Made by a program: the position numbers and the translations under genes
The notes under the pieces: model-generated
Told to the model about the DNA's origin: nothing
What the model saw: only the letters and a program-made list of their open reading frames with translations
The model's database searches: none
Assembly: GCA_937139475.1 (NCBI GenBank)
Contig: CAKZQF010000042.1
Coordinates: 1-64,000, forward strand
DNA: 64,000 nt
Origin: an uncultured Gammaproteobacteria bacterium
GTDB taxonomy: Bacteria > Pseudomonadota > Gammaproteobacteria > Enterobacterales > Psychrobiaceae
Direction of reading: 5' to 3'
Part shown: positions 8,124-17,263 of the stretch, piece after piece
Position numbering within the stretch: position 1 is the stretch's first letter
Layout: every line of letters begins with the position of its first letter

Positions 8124-9233
8124 GTGACAATAAAATATCAAAGAATAGTAGTAAAATTAGGCACCAGTGTTTTAACCTCTGGTGGCAATAGTCTTGATCG
8201 CGCCCATATGGTTGAGCTAGTTCGCCAAATGGCCTATTTACATAAGCAAGGTTGCGAAATCATACTCTGTACCTCTGGCGCGATTGCGGCGGGGCGAGAG
8301 CGCCTTGGCTTCCCACAACTTTCTGATAGCATGGCAACCAAGCAAATGCTTGCGGCTGTTGGGCAAAGCCAGCTTATTCAAACGTGGGAAAATCTATTCA
8401 ATATTTATGGCCTGCATGTGGGCCAGATGTTGTTAACGCGTGCAGACTTAGATGACCGCGAGCGTTACCTCAATGCCCGAGATATGCTGGAGACATTACT
8501 CAAGCATAAAATAATTCCAGTGATCAATGAAAATGATGCTGTAGCAACAACTGAAATAAAGGTTGGCGATAATGATAATTTATCGGCGTTGATGGTTGGT
8601 TTGGCGGATGCCGATATATTGATGCTACTGACTGATCAGGCGGGACTATACAACGCCAATCCACGAACCAATCCAGACGCACAATTAATTAGCCATGTTG
8701 ATGTTATTGATGATGCCTTAAAAGCGATGGCTGGCGATAGCGGTACCAGTTTAGGTACTGGTGGCATGGCGACAAAAATTCAAGCGGCAGAAATAGCCCG
8801 CCGTAGTGGCGCCGTGGTGGTAATTGCTGCGGGTGTTGAGCCAAATGTGATTATTAATGTTAGCCACGGTAAATCAATAGGCACGCAGTTTAGTGCACAG
8901 AGTAACCCGCTTGAAAGCCGTAAGCGTTGGCTGTTGGCTGGTCCGGGGCCACAAGGACGAATTGTACTGGATGATGGTGCGGTGACGGCTGTTTTATCCA
9001 AAGGTAGCAGCTTACTTGCCAAGGGAATACATGAAGTAAAAGGTCAATTCCATCGTGGTGATATGGTGATACTAAGTAATAAACAAGGGGCTGAGATAGC
9101 CCGTGGTTTAGTGCGCTATAGTGTGGACGACTTAGACAAAATTAAAGGGCTACACTCAGATCAAATTGAGAGTAGGTTAGGGTATGGCTACGGTAAAGTC
9201 GTGGTGCATAGAAATAATTTAGTGGTGCGCTAA
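8124..9233 (+). CDS. proB: Glutamate 5-kinase
   Basis: ProB phosphorylates L-glutamate to gamma-glutamyl phosphate, the first step of proline synthesis in the cytoplasm. The 369-residue length matches the family with a C-terminal PUA domain. Visible are the N-terminal nucleotide loop [11 protein letters not shown] (about 9-19), the substrate motif INENDAVAT, the kinase motif [13 protein letters not shown], and the PUA domain from about 280 to the end. It starts at GTG; the next in-frame ATG would remove the nucleotide loop. It lies 17 bp before proA, in one operon. Proline feedback inhibition is usual for the family. Confidence 0.96.
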   Translation: MTIKYQRIVVKLGTSVLTSGGNSLDRAHMVELVRQMAYLHKQGCEIILCTSGAIAAGRERLGFPQLSDSMATKQMLAAVGQSQLIQTWENLFNIYGLHVGQMLLTRADLDDRERYLNARDMLETLLKHKIIPVINENDAVATTEIKVGDNDNLSALMVGLADADILMLLTDQAGLYNANPRTNPDAQLISHVDVIDDALKAMAGDSGTSLGTGGMATKIQAAEIARRSGAVVVIAAGVEPNVIINVSHGKSIGTQFSAQSNPLESRKRWLLAGPGPQGRIVLDDGAVTAVLSKGSSLLAKGIHEVKGQFHRGDMVILSNKQGAEIARGLVRYSVDDLDKIKGLHSDQIESRLGYGYGKVVVHRNNLVVR

Positions 9234-9250
9234 GCGCAAGAGAATTTAAC

Positions 9251-10510
9251 ATGACAGACATGAACAAAATTGGTCAACAAGCACAACAGGCTGGTTACAG
9301 GCTAGCGCAAGTACCTACTGCACAAAAGAACGAGCTTTTAAACTTAATTGCCAAAGGGCTACGTGAGCAACAAGCTGGCGTATTGGCGGCAAACGCAATT
9401 GATATTCATGCCGCGCAGCAAGCAGGTTTGGATGAGTCTTTAATTGACCGCCTATTGCTTAATAACGAACGTTTAAATGCGATGGCTGATGATGTCGAGC
9501 GATTATGTCAGCTCGATGATCCTGTTGGTGAAGAAACGGAATCAAAGGTGTTAGAGAACGGGTTGCGTTTGACCAAGCGTCGTGTCCCAATCGGCGTGAT
9601 GGGGGTTATTTATGAAGCTCGTCCAAACGTGACTATCGATATCGCTGCATTGGCTCTTAAAACCGGTAATGCCGCAATTTTGCGCGGCGGTAAGGAAACA
9701 ATTAATTCAAACCTTGAGTTACTCAAGGTCATTCAACAAGCCTTGATTGCAGCAGGTCTGCCGACTCACGCTATTCAATACATTGAAAATACCGACCGCG
9801 GTTTAGTCAGTGAGCTGTTAAAGCTTGATCAATATGTCGACATGATTATCCCTCGCGGCGGTGCAGGGCTACATCGTTTGTGTATTGAGCAAAGTACCAT
9901 TCCGGTTATCACGGGCGGTATTGGCATTTGTCATTTGTTTGTGGAAGAAACCGCCGACTTGGCCAAGTCAGTTGCAATTGTAGATAATGCAAAAACTCAG
10001 CGAACGTCGGTATGTAATGCCCTTGATACGGTGTTGGTTTCTGAAAAAGTAGCACAAACCTTTATCCCTGCTTTAGCGAAAAAGCTTGCTAGCCAAGATG
10101 TACTATTTAAAGCAGATAAAGAGGCATTACGTATCTTAAGTCAGTGCGATGTGCGAGCCGAAGCAGCCATTGATGGTGATTTTGATACCGAGTGGTTATC
10201 GCTGACATTATCTATTGCTGTTGTTAGCGATACCGATGCGGCGATTGCGCATATTCGCCAGCACTCTAGCCAGCATTCCGATGGTATTTTGACTGAATCA
10301 CAAAGTGCAGCGACACAATTTGTCAATCAGGTAAACTCAGCGGCGGTCTACGTCAATGCAAGCACTCGATTCACCGATGGTAGCCAGTTTGGTTTAGGTG
10401 CTGAAGTCGCGGTGAGCACGCAAAAACTGCATGCTCGTGGTCCGATGGGACTTAAAGAGTTAACCACCTATAAATGGATTGGTACTGGCGATTATTTAGC
10501 CCGTCCTTAA
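9251..10510 (+). CDS. proA: Gamma-glutamyl phosphate reductase
   Basis: ProA reduces gamma-glutamyl phosphate with NADPH to glutamate semialdehyde, the second step of proline synthesis. The 419-residue protein has the aldehyde dehydrogenase fold, with the catalytic Cys in [15 protein letters not shown] (about residue 258) and the family block [13 protein letters not shown] near the C terminus. It follows proB by 17 bp. Its last 4 bp overlap the end of the convergent SnoaL-like gene. Confidence 0.96.
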   Translation: MTDMNKIGQQAQQAGYRLAQVPTAQKNELLNLIAKGLREQQAGVLAANAIDIHAAQQAGLDESLIDRLLLNNERLNAMADDVERLCQLDDPVGEETESKVLENGLRLTKRRVPIGVMGVIYEARPNVTIDIAALALKTGNAAILRGGKETINSNLELLKVIQQALIAAGLPTHAIQYIENTDRGLVSELLKLDQYVDMIIPRGGAGLHRLCIEQSTIPVITGGIGICHLFVEETADLAKSVAIVDNAKTQRTSVCNALDTVLVSEKVAQTFIPALAKKLASQDVLFKADKEALRILSQCDVRAEAAIDGDFDTEWLSLTLSIAVVSDTDAAIAHIRQHSSQHSDGILTESQSAATQFVNQVNSAAVYVNASTRFTDGSQFGLGAEVAVSTQKLHARGPMGLKELTTYKWIGTGDYLARP

Positions 10511-11010
10511 CCTTCTTTAACCGGCGGCATTGGCATTTGGCCGCCGGAAAATACCACTTCAATGTTGCCGTCTTTTATCTGATGCACCTGTGTTGATTTT
10601 ACAGTAAAAACAGTACTCACAATCAGCCATTGCCCATCAATCTTTTGATACTTATCCGCATAAAACCCCATTAACTGGGTGACCGTACTTTCTTTGGTAT
10701 TTATCTGCTGAAAGTGCAGCTGCCATGAAGCATCGGCAGATGTAGAGGAGTTAATCGTTATCTGGCCATTTTGTCCGTGGTGGCTATCAAGAATATGTGG
10801 ATGGTTGCCCAATTGATCAAATAAGCCGACTAACGCATCACGATGTTTATGAATGCCAAGCATGCCATAGTCAATATGTATTTCACCTTCGGCAAAGCAG
10901 GCTCGAATGTCATCAATTGCTTTTAAATCACATGCTGATAAGTATTTTGCTTTGAGTTGGCGGATTTCGTCAATCGCTTCAAGTCGGTCAAGGCGTTGTT
11001 CTGTCGTCAT
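10507..11010 (-). CDS. SnoaL-like (NTF2-fold) protein
   Basis: A 167-residue protein with an NTF2-like cone fold of the SnoaL_4 type: helical start ([20 protein letters not shown]), then [21 protein letters not shown] and [15 protein letters not shown]. Members of the superfamily bind small ligands or catalyse isomerisation or dehydration, but no function can be assigned. It has no signal peptide. The AAGGGG ribosome site lies inside a hairpin (11013-11049), so translation may be controlled. It converges on proA with a 4-bp overlap and has no terminator of its own there. Confidence 0.7.
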   Translation of the reverse strand: MTTEQRLDRLEAIDEIRQLKAKYLSACDLKAIDDIRACFAEGEIHIDYGMLGIHKHRDALVGLFDQLGNHPHILDSHHGQNGQITINSSTSADASWQLHFQQINTKESTVTQLMGFYADKYQKIDGQWLIVSTVFTVKSTQVHQIKDGNIEVVFSGGQMPMPPVKEG

Positions 11011-11012
11011 TT

Positions 11013-11049
11013 GTTTCCCCTTTTTAGCCTAGTATGGCTTAAGGGGAAC
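11013..11049 (-). promoter_or_regulatory. Hairpin that masks the ribosome-binding site
   Basis: On the minus strand GTTCCCCTT (11049-11041) pairs with AAGGGGAAAC (11022-11013), with one bulged base, and an inner AGCC/GGCT stem closes the loop. AAGGGG is the Shine-Dalgarno sequence of the SnoaL-like gene starting at 11010, so the folded form would block translation. RNA thermometers and other translational switches are built this way. Confidence 0.5.
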
Positions 11050-11055
11050 GATGTA

Positions 11056-11093
11056 TTCATCATGCAAATGGGTTATAGCATTTGCATGATGAA
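11056..11093. repeat. 15-bp perfect inverted repeat
   Basis: TTCATCATGCAAATG (11056-11070) is repeated inverted at 11079-11093 around an 8-bp loop. No T tract follows on either strand, so it is not a standard terminator. It lies between the TerB-like gene and the SnoaL-like gene, both on the minus strand, and may be a processing hairpin or an operator. Confidence 0.7.
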
Positions 11094-11125
11094 GCTCGCT
11101 TATAGGATGCGAGGTAGTACTACTG

Positions 11126-11521
11126 TTAGGCAACGCACTTAGTTAGAAAATCAATCGCCTTTGCCTCGCTTGAGTCTAAATGACCATCAGACATTGAAAC
11201 GCCTTTAGCTAACTCGACAGCTAATGATTTTGCAGGTGAATCGATAATGTGTTTACAGCGGTGACGGATAAAATCTTCAATTTCGCCAGCTTCGATTGCC
11301 GCGCGAGCAGACAGTAGGTTTTCTTTTACATAATCAACAGGGGAGGTCGGGTTATCCCATTTTATCGAACTAACCCAATCAAAGGTGTACTGCATCTCCT
11401 TGTCTTCGACCACACCATCGATTTCTACAAAAAGTAGTACTAAGTCGACTAACGCTTCACGTTGCAATTGGTCAACACATACACCCATGTCAAAGTTGTT
11501 TAGTAAGTTTTCAAAGTTCAT
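11126..11521 (-). CDS. TerB-like small acidic protein
   Basis: This 131-residue soluble, acidic, all-helical protein resembles the TerB domain: an acidic helix pair LVDLVLLFVEIDGVVEDKE near residues 24-43 and the repeat-like GVSMSDGHLDSSEAKAIDFL near the C terminus. TerB-domain proteins bind metal ions and are found in tellurite-resistance and membrane-stress systems, but many stand-alone members are uncharacterised, and no ter operon is nearby. Start chosen at ATG 11521. It may be cotranscribed with the SnoaL-like gene 115 bp downstream. Confidence 0.6.
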   Translation of the reverse strand: MNFENLLNNFDMGVCVDQLQREALVDLVLLFVEIDGVVEDKEMQYTFDWVSSIKWDNPTSPVDYVKENLLSARAAIEAGEIEDFIRHRCKHIIDSPAKSLAVELAKGVSMSDGHLDSSEAKAIDFLTKCVA

Positions 11522-11603
11522 TATCTATCCTAGTTAGTATGAATGAAATCATTCACAGCTTATCAAGTGATAGATTGCAGGGGAAGCGATAATACCAATC
11601 TTA

Positions 11604-12098
11604 TTACTGATTAATGAAGTCTTCTAAAAACCAAGCGCTTAGGTCGTGTCGACCATCAACGTTGGCTTTGCTATAAATCATGGAGGCCTGCTGGCGGACC
11701 GTTTTTTCTTTAGTCTCTCGTACGACGCTGATCTCTTTAAGGCTAAGTCCCTTTAAAAGTAACATCGCAACCTCTTGCTCACTTTGAGTCAATTGCCAAT
11801 CGTTGAATTGCTGGGCAATGACTTCGCTATATTGATGGCGTGCCTGTTTCATCTCATGAGTTATATGCGCTATTTTTTGATCTGATTCAGTGAGTTGGTT
11901 GCGGAGGTAGCTCAAATGCCGTTGTGTTTTGCGAATGCTGAGGATGAGGTATATCGCCATTGCCCCGGAGATAAATACAATGACTAACTCTTGGATGATA
12001 TGCCACATCGGTGCACCGTGAACACTATCTGTTACCACATCAATTAGATTGAGAAGCATTATAATAAGTAAGATAAAAGCGATGAGTTTGTCTTTCAT
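11604..12098 (-). CDS. Membrane-anchored LuxR-type transcriptional regulator
   Basis: The 164-residue protein has two N-terminal transmembrane helices (about 5-22 and 33-53), a coiled-coil linker (about 55-95) and a C-terminal LuxR/GerE helix-turn-helix (about 100-160; LTQSEQEVAMLLLKGLSLKEIS). There is no receiver domain. This layout suggests a regulator that works from the membrane. It is divergent from the cytochrome b561 gene, and the intergenic region has an 18-bp near-palindrome at 12130-12147, so b561 is its likeliest target. Similar orphan membrane HTH proteins are common in Alteromonadales; their signals are unknown to me. Confidence 0.72.
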   Translation of the reverse strand: MKDKLIAFILLIIMLLNLIDVVTDSVHGAPMWHIIQELVIVFISGAMAIYLILSIRKTQRHLSYLRNQLTESDQKIAHITHEMKQARHQYSEVIAQQFNDWQLTQSEQEVAMLLLKGLSLKEISVVRETKEKTVRQQASMIYSKANVDGRHDLSAWFLEDFINQ

Positions 12099-12129
12099 TA
12101 TTTCAATTAAATCCGTAGGTTATAAAACT

Positions 12130-12147
12130 ATGGGACATATGTACCAT
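12130..12147. promoter_or_regulatory. Near-palindrome in a divergent promoter region
   Basis: ATGGGACATATGTACCAT matches its own complement at 16 of 18 positions. It lies 31 bp upstream of the LuxR-type gene and 103 bp upstream of the cytochrome b561 gene, a position suited to a shared operator. Confidence 0.35.
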
Positions 12148-12249
12148 GATTTTTGGCAGATGCCCGATGCGAACAACAGTTAGCCAAGTCAAGATTAAGA
12201 CAGTTACCAACAATGATTAACAATAACATTAATCATGAGGAGTTTTTTG

Positions 12250-12951
12250 ATGAATAACAAGACAATGGTATTTGTATGGAGCCGTAATATCCGGCTGTTT
12301 CACTGGATTAACGTGTTAGCGATCTTATTGCTAGCTGCAATTGGAATTGTCATTTTTAACGGCAAGTTTTTAGGCTTAACGACGGAGGCAAAAATCACCC
12401 TGAAAACAATACATGTTCTTGTTGGGTATGTCTTTGCCATAAACTTGTTGCTGCGCTTGTTTCTTGGTTTAGTTGGGCAGGGCTATGAACGCTTTGGTGC
12501 TTTCTTGCCGTTTATGCCCGGGTTTATCGGCGAGCTAAAAGCATTTAAACAAGGTTCAAGTAAAGTGCACAAGGGGCATAATCCTGCGGGAAAAATAATG
12601 GTCGCTGCACTACTGGTCATGATGTTAAATCAAATGATAACGGGGTTAGTGCTAGCCGGAACCGATATCTACTATCCTCCACTTGGTGGGCATTTTGCCG
12701 AAAGTGTTGCGAAGGATAAAACTAAGATTGCGTTAATTAAACCGTACTCGAAGGAGAATGTTGATGAAGTAGCTTATAAAGAGATGCGGGCGTTTAGAAA
12801 ACCTTTTATTTTAATGCATGTTTATGGCTTCTATATTCTTATCGCACTTATCCCCCTTCACATCGCTGGTGTTATATACGCTGAGCGTAAAGAGAAGGCG
12901 TCGATAGTATCTGCAATGATTAGCGGCTATAAGTCACTACCAAAGCAATAA
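12250..12951 (+). CDS. Cytochrome b561 family protein
   Basis: A 233-residue inner-membrane dihaem cytochrome of the bacterial b561 type. It has four or more transmembrane helices carrying His in the positions expected for haem ligation: IRLFHWINV, KTIHVLVGY and, near the C terminus, ILMHVYGFYILIALIPLHIAG. Such proteins move electrons between the quinone pool and a redox partner, often a cytochrome c or a hydrogenase-like complex. No partner gene is adjacent. ATG 12250 is preferred over ATG 12235 because the sequence GAGGAG, inside the longer frame, is a good ribosome site for 12250. Confidence 0.85.
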   Translation: MNNKTMVFVWSRNIRLFHWINVLAILLLAAIGIVIFNGKFLGLTTEAKITLKTIHVLVGYVFAINLLLRLFLGLVGQGYERFGAFLPFMPGFIGELKAFKQGSSKVHKGHNPAGKIMVAALLVMMLNQMITGLVLAGTDIYYPPLGGHFAESVAKDKTKIALIKPYSKENVDEVAYKEMRAFRKPFILMHVYGFYILIALIPLHIAGVIYAERKEKASIVSAMISGYKSLPKQ

Positions 12952-12992
12952 TCGGGTATTATAGGCCAACGTTTCAAATATTGGACATTATT

Positions 12993-13913
12993 ATGAGTTT
13001 ATTGGTGGCGGTAACGGGTCGAAATAATGAAAAACTTATCGCTAAATTACAAAGCTTATTACCTAATGAGCAAGTGGTAGAGTGGGGGAAGGATGTCACC
13101 ACTTGCGAAGTGGAGTTTGTATTGGCATGGAATCCTCCGAGTGATTTATGGAAAAGGCTACCTAACCTCAAAGCCATTTCCTCTTATGGTGCCGGTGTCG
13201 ATACGCTATTGGCACAACCTGAACTACCTGATGTGCCAGTTGCCCGAATTGTGGACCCTAACTTAGCGGTGAGCATGAGTGAGTATGTGCTACATGCCAT
13301 CGGTCATTTTAAATTGCGCTTTAATCAATATTTAAATAATAAAAACGAGCTATTGTGGAAACCTCGCCGTGTCAAAGCTGGCAATAAGGTGGGCATTCTT
13401 GGGTTAGGGCAGTTAGGAAAGCAAGTCGCGGTTAAGTTAAAGGACCTTGGTTATGAGGTGAGTGGTTGGAGTAACTCGCCAAAGACAATTGCCGGTGTTT
13501 CATGTTTTAGCGGTGAAAAAGAACTAACAACCATGCTTGAGTCTCTCGATTATGTGGTTTGTTTACTGCCACTGACAGAAAATACACAGGGGATCTTGAA
13601 TAAGTCATTGTTTGATAAATTACCTCAAGGCGCTGTATTAATTAATGTTGCTCGTGGTGACCATCTTAATGAGGCTGACCTACTTTCAGCACTTGAAAGT
13701 GGACAGTTAGCAGGCGCTGCACTTGATGTTTTTTCTACAGAACCATTACCAGCGACGCATCCCTTTTGGCAACAGCAGAACATACTGCTTACGCCTCATG
13801 TGTCAGCTGTTACTAGTGTCGAAACTGCTAGCGAACAAGTTGCTCAGAACTACCATAGAGTGAAACAGGGACAAGCTATCCATCATGCTGTTAATCAAAA
13901 GGTCGGCTATTAA
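12993..13913 (+). CDS. D-2-hydroxyacid dehydrogenase (GhrA-like)
   Basis: The 306-residue protein is an NAD(P)-dependent D-isomer-specific 2-hydroxyacid dehydrogenase resembling glyoxylate/hydroxypyruvate reductase A. It has the Rossmann motif GILGLGQLGKQ (about 134-144), the catalytic Arg in INVARGDHL, the catalytic Glu in VFSTEPLP and the catalytic His in LTPHVSAVT. It would reduce glyoxylate or hydroxypyruvate in the cytoplasm. The frame opens at TTG 12981; ATG 12993 is the more likely start. It follows cytochrome b561 by 41 bp and may be cotranscribed. Confidence 0.82.
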   Translation: MSLLVAVTGRNNEKLIAKLQSLLPNEQVVEWGKDVTTCEVEFVLAWNPPSDLWKRLPNLKAISSYGAGVDTLLAQPELPDVPVARIVDPNLAVSMSEYVLHAIGHFKLRFNQYLNNKNELLWKPRRVKAGNKVGILGLGQLGKQVAVKLKDLGYEVSGWSNSPKTIAGVSCFSGEKELTTMLESLDYVVCLLPLTENTQGILNKSLFDKLPQGAVLINVARGDHLNEADLLSALESGQLAGAALDVFSTEPLPATHPFWQQQNILLTPHVSAVTSVETASEQVAQNYHRVKQGQAIHHAVNQKVGY

Positions 13914-13991
13914 ACTCTAGATAAGAAATGATCTGCTAGATGCTGAATTAGGTAATTTGGGCATTAAGGCCAATATTTGTTCAGAGAAATG

Positions 13992-14008
13992 CCCCGCCGT
14001 TGGCGGGG
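13992..14008. terminator. GC hairpin between convergent genes
   Basis: CCCCGCC pairs with GGCGGGG around a 3-nt loop between two convergent genes. Neither strand has a clear T tract, so termination would be weak or Rho-assisted. Confidence 0.4.
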
Positions 14009-14020
14009 GATAGATAAGAT

Positions 14021-14773
14021 TTACTCGCTTTTCGTTTTTTCATCAAACCAGTTAGCGATTGTTTTGATTAAATGCTTATCTTGGTCTAATAAGGTTTCAC
14101 CGTGCAAGTCCCCTTTATATGAAATAAGCTGAGAATGAATATTTTCATTTAATGCAAAAGCCCTTTGTGTGCCTGCAAATGTAGCGTCTTGTTCGGCTGC
14201 AATAAAGAGAGTCGGTATTTTCGCCAGCTCTGCTTTGTAGCCAGCACGTGATTCTTTATCATCTTGAACCACTGCCGATGAAAAGAAACCTATCGCTTCA
14301 ATAGGGTTTAAGTGAGCAAGTTTTTCAATTTGACCACCACCACAGCTTGCACCCATGACGCTAATAGAGCCTCGTTTTCCTACTGTATTTCTCAAGAAGT
14401 CATAAGCCAACTTAACGTCATTTTGCCAATGCTCGGTGATCATTGGCCACGGGTTTTTGCGCTCCTCAGGAGGCAGTTTAGCCAACTCTTTGATATCAAC
14501 CGCTCCTTTAACACTCTCGCCAAACCAACGAAAATCTAAGCTTAATGCATGTAAACCTCTGAGTGTTAGTTCATGAGCAATTCCATAATACATAGTACGG
14601 TCAGCGTTGCATTGATGTAGTAATAATACCGCTCGATTTGTGCTTTGTTTAGGCTGGTAGAAATCAGCTTTTAGTTCAAAACCTTGCTTAGTTGTTAAGG
14701 TTAACTCGCCTGCCTGGCTTATGCTGGCGAAAATAAGTAATGTAAGCAAAATTATCTTTAGCGGTGATGGCAT
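14021..14773 (-). CDS. Exported alpha/beta hydrolase
   Basis: A 250-residue protein with a signal peptide (residues 1-21, cleavage near SQA). The alpha/beta hydrolase elements are visible: an early strand LLLHQCNADRTM, the nucleophile elbow GASCGGG with Ser as the likely nucleophile, an acid in AAEQDATF and the His in GDLHGE. It resembles the dienelactone-hydrolase side of the superfamily. A periplasmic esterase or peptidase role is likely; the substrate is not evident. It stands alone, converging on the GhrA-like gene. Confidence 0.72.
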   Translation of the reverse strand: MPSPLKIILLTLLIFASISQAGELTLTTKQGFELKADFYQPKQSTNRAVLLLHQCNADRTMYYGIAHELTLRGLHALSLDFRWFGESVKGAVDIKELAKLPPEERKNPWPMITEHWQNDVKLAYDFLRNTVGKRGSISVMGASCGGGQIEKLAHLNPIEAIGFFSSAVVQDDKESRAGYKAELAKIPTLFIAAEQDATFAGTQRAFALNENIHSQLISYKGDLHGETLLDQDKHLIKTIANWFDEKTKSE

Positions 14774-15038
14774 ATTATTCCTTATTTATTATGGAGTTTG
14801 GCAGTTAAGTTACTATAAATATATGTTGTAGACAATGAGGGGGCCGTGCAGGCTGTGCTGTTGTCATTTGATGAAGCCTCAGCTGCGGTGAGAGACGCTT
14901 TTGTACAAGATAATTATTTCGCAATGGGAGTAAATACGCCGTCACTTCTCACAGTGCGGTTATTAATTTTTACATTTGCGGCTCATTTCGTTATTTTATT
15001 GGCTTGAATGATTGATATATTTCCCTTTGGAGACAGAA

Positions 15039-15437
15039 ATGCTTGAAGTGTCATGGTTACAAGGTTATTCGTTTAGAGTTAAAACAGATAAAGGTTTCGA
15101 ATTGATAACCGATGCAGATAATGAGTCTGCACCCTGTCCCACGCAAATCCTGTTGTCGGCACTCGGTAGTTGTAGTGCCACTGATGTGGTCGATGCGCTA
15201 AAGGAGCAGAACCTCGAAGCGTTAAGCAATCAACTGACGTATACACTTACCGATAGCGAGCCAAGGTTATACGACAGTGTCAATCTGCACTTTAAAGTAA
15301 AAGCGGCGGGTATCACTAAGACACAGCTGGAGAATGCCGCTAGAAACGCAATTAATAAATATTGTCACGTGTGCTTAATGTTACAGCCCCAAATAAGCAT
15401 TAGCTATTCGGTAGAGATTGTAGAAAGTAGCTCTTGA
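15039..15437 (+). CDS. OsmC-family peroxide-reducing protein
   Basis: This 132-residue cytoplasmic protein belongs to the OsmC/Ohr superfamily, which reduces organic hydroperoxides with a pair of cysteines. Those cysteines are in GSCSATDVV (about residue 51) and NKYCHVCLML (about 114-117). It is closer to the YhfA-like OsmC branch than to Ohr. ATG 15039 is chosen over TTG 15012, since TTTGGAGAC lies just upstream. The 3' end overlaps the convergent Nudix gene by 34 bp. Confidence 0.8.
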   Translation: MLEVSWLQGYSFRVKTDKGFELITDADNESAPCPTQILLSALGSCSATDVVDALKEQNLEALSNQLTYTLTDSEPRLYDSVNLHFKVKAAGITKTQLENAARNAINKYCHVCLMLQPQISISYSVEIVESSS

Positions 15438-15934
15438 ACAATCAGTTTAAGTAAAAAGGTTTCGCGCTCAATCGACATGCCTTTTTTATCGCTGTTAGCC
15501 ATGGTGTGTTCATTGTGGCTAATTGCTTCATGAATATTTATCCATACCGGGCGCATCCCGTTATGGACTTCATAGTCTTCTAATTGGGTATCGCCTAATT
15601 CATTATGAATGTCGCAGGTATAGCAAAATGATTCCATGTGCATGGTATCAAAATCCTCTTTGTACCACGGGCGAAACTCTTCATAGCGGCCAAAGGCTTT
15701 TATGTTTGTGATATCTCGAGCGCCGGTTTCTTCGATTAGCTCACGTATAAGCCCTTGCACCAGATCTTCATCTTCATCAACGCCTCCGCCAGGTAGCGTA
15801 TAATCGTGATAGCGCTCGGTATAGAGCATTAAGATATTGTCACCATTTAGCACAATTGCGCGCGCTGCTTGGCGATGAAATGAGCTACCACTAGATATGG
15901 CATCGGGGTGTCTGGTTGATCTTAACAGGCGCAT
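15404..15934 (-). CDS. Nudix hydrolase
   Basis: The 176-residue protein has a complete Nudix box, G-x5-E-x7-RE-L-x-EE-x-G, at about residues 50-73 (core RELIEETGA), which binds Mg and hydrolyses nucleoside diphosphates linked to another group. Its first strand HRQAARAIVLNGDNILMLYTE is normal for the family. The substrate is unknown. It lies 50 bp downstream of the efflux-operon histidine kinase on the same strand and might be read through. Its 3' end overlaps osmC. Confidence 0.82.
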   Translation of the reverse strand: MRLLRSTRHPDAISSGSSFHRQAARAIVLNGDNILMLYTERYHDYTLPGGGVDEDEDLVQGLIRELIEETGARDITNIKAFGRYEEFRPWYKEDFDTMHMESFCYTCDIHNELGDTQLEDYEVHNGMRPVWINIHEAISHNEHTMANSDKKGMSIERETFLLKLIVQELLSTISTE

Positions 15935-15984
15935 CTAAATACTTCTTAGCGATAAAAGAGCGCAGTATAAAGCCTTAGCCAAAA

Positions 15985-17259
15985 TTAACAAGGCAGCACC
16001 ACGCAAACTGATAAGCCGCCTTCATCACGATTGCTAAAGATAAGCTTGCCTTGATGGGCTTCAATGATTTCTCGTGATAGCGCCAAGCCAAGCCCTGTTC
16101 CTGAGTGTTTAGTGGAGTAAAATGGCAGCAGTGCATTTTGAATAACTTCTTGAGACATGCCCGGCCCGTTATCACAAATTTCAATGTCGACATGTTTAGC
16201 TTGCACTGTGATATTCATTGTTATTGGCCCGTTTGGATCGGCTTCGTGGGCGTTTTTTAGAATATTAAGTAGTACCTGTTCGATCTGGGCGATGTCAACG
16301 TTTAGTGTGGTGTTTGGAAGTGTCGATTGAAGTTCAAACGGGTAAAAACTGCTCAGCTGTTCAATTAACTGGGGCCATTGCACCGGCGCTTTTTGCGGTA
16401 GCTTGATTTTGGTGAGACTCGCATAGCCTTTAATAAAATCGTTAAGGTGATTGACGCGACCGCTAATGGTGTTGAAAACTCGATTTAATCGTGGCTCGTC
16501 CAGTTTATTCGCCAGTAACTCGCCGCTATGGCACATCGAACTTATTGGGGCGATGGAGTTATTGAGCTCATGACTAATTACACTAATCACCTTCTTCCAG
16601 GTGGCAACCTCCTGCTTGGAAAGTTCTTGAGTAATGGTTTTTAGTAAATACAAATGATGTTGCGCTTGATGGACCCGTAATGCTGAAGAGGATGCATGCC
16701 AAGCTTGCTGTTGTCCATCTGCATCACTGAGGGTAAAGATTGATTCGCCTTGGTTTTGCAATGCGTTTTGAAATTCAACAGCCAATGAGCGGACCAAGGA
16801 TGGCCAGTCGCGTCCAATCATTGAACCCGAAACATTAAATGTTTGTTGTGCTTGGCTATTGGTAAAAACGATTTTTCCGCGTTGATCGACCAGTATCATC
16901 ACCATAGGAGAAGCATTTAACACCTTATCTAGCAGCATTTCACGTTGATAGATATGCTGGCGCTCGCTTCGTAGCTTTTCACTGGTTTGGTTAAATTCAC
17001 TGATTAGATGATGGTTGGGTTCCTCGTTCTTATCGTTAAGGCTAACTGAAAAATCATTGTCCCGCAGGCTTTGCAAGCCGTGTTCAAGAGAGCGCAGCGC
17101 TTTGTCGTGCTGGTGCTGTTTCATTGTTAATATTTTATAGCTTACGCCCCCTAAAATGATAACCACTGTACCGATAAAGAAAGGGTAATCCTGAGCGTAT
17201 AAGTAACTTAAGATTAACAGCCCAAGGTGTAAAAAAACTAGTGCTAGCGAGTTTTTCAT
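15985..17259 (-). CDS. NtrY/NtrB-like sensor histidine kinase of the efflux operon
   Basis: A 424-residue membrane kinase with two N-terminal helices (about 5-25 and 28-45), a PAS domain (about 105-200; VLNASPMVMILVDQRGKIVFTNSQA), a HisKA segment with the phosphorylated His in ISHELNNSIAPIS and an HATPase domain with DNGPGMS and GTGLGLALS. It is the last gene of the block read from 23130: HlyD protein, ATPase, two permeases, sigma-54 regulator, kinase. It starts 4 bp after the regulator gene ends, so the two are a pair that likely controls the transporter. The signal may be the transported compound. Confidence 0.87.
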   Translation of the reverse strand: MKNSLALVFLHLGLLILSYLYAQDYPFFIGTVVIILGGVSYKILTMKQHQHDKALRSLEHGLQSLRDNDFSVSLNDKNEEPNHHLISEFNQTSEKLRSERQHIYQREMLLDKVLNASPMVMILVDQRGKIVFTNSQAQQTFNVSGSMIGRDWPSLVRSLAVEFQNALQNQGESIFTLSDADGQQQAWHASSSALRVHQAQHHLYLLKTITQELSKQEVATWKKVISVISHELNNSIAPISSMCHSGELLANKLDEPRLNRVFNTISGRVNHLNDFIKGYASLTKIKLPQKAPVQWPQLIEQLSSFYPFELQSTLPNTTLNVDIAQIEQVLLNILKNAHEADPNGPITMNITVQAKHVDIEICDNGPGMSQEVIQNALLPFYSTKHSGTGLGLALSREIIEAHQGKLIFSNRDEGGLSVCVVLPC

Positions 17260-17263
17260 TACT

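Noticed and set aside
11590..11599. Short shared word TAATACCAAT, also at 52354-52363
   Set aside because: Ten bases in two intergenic regions are not enough to define a repeat family in this window, though similar words are common in this bacterial order.
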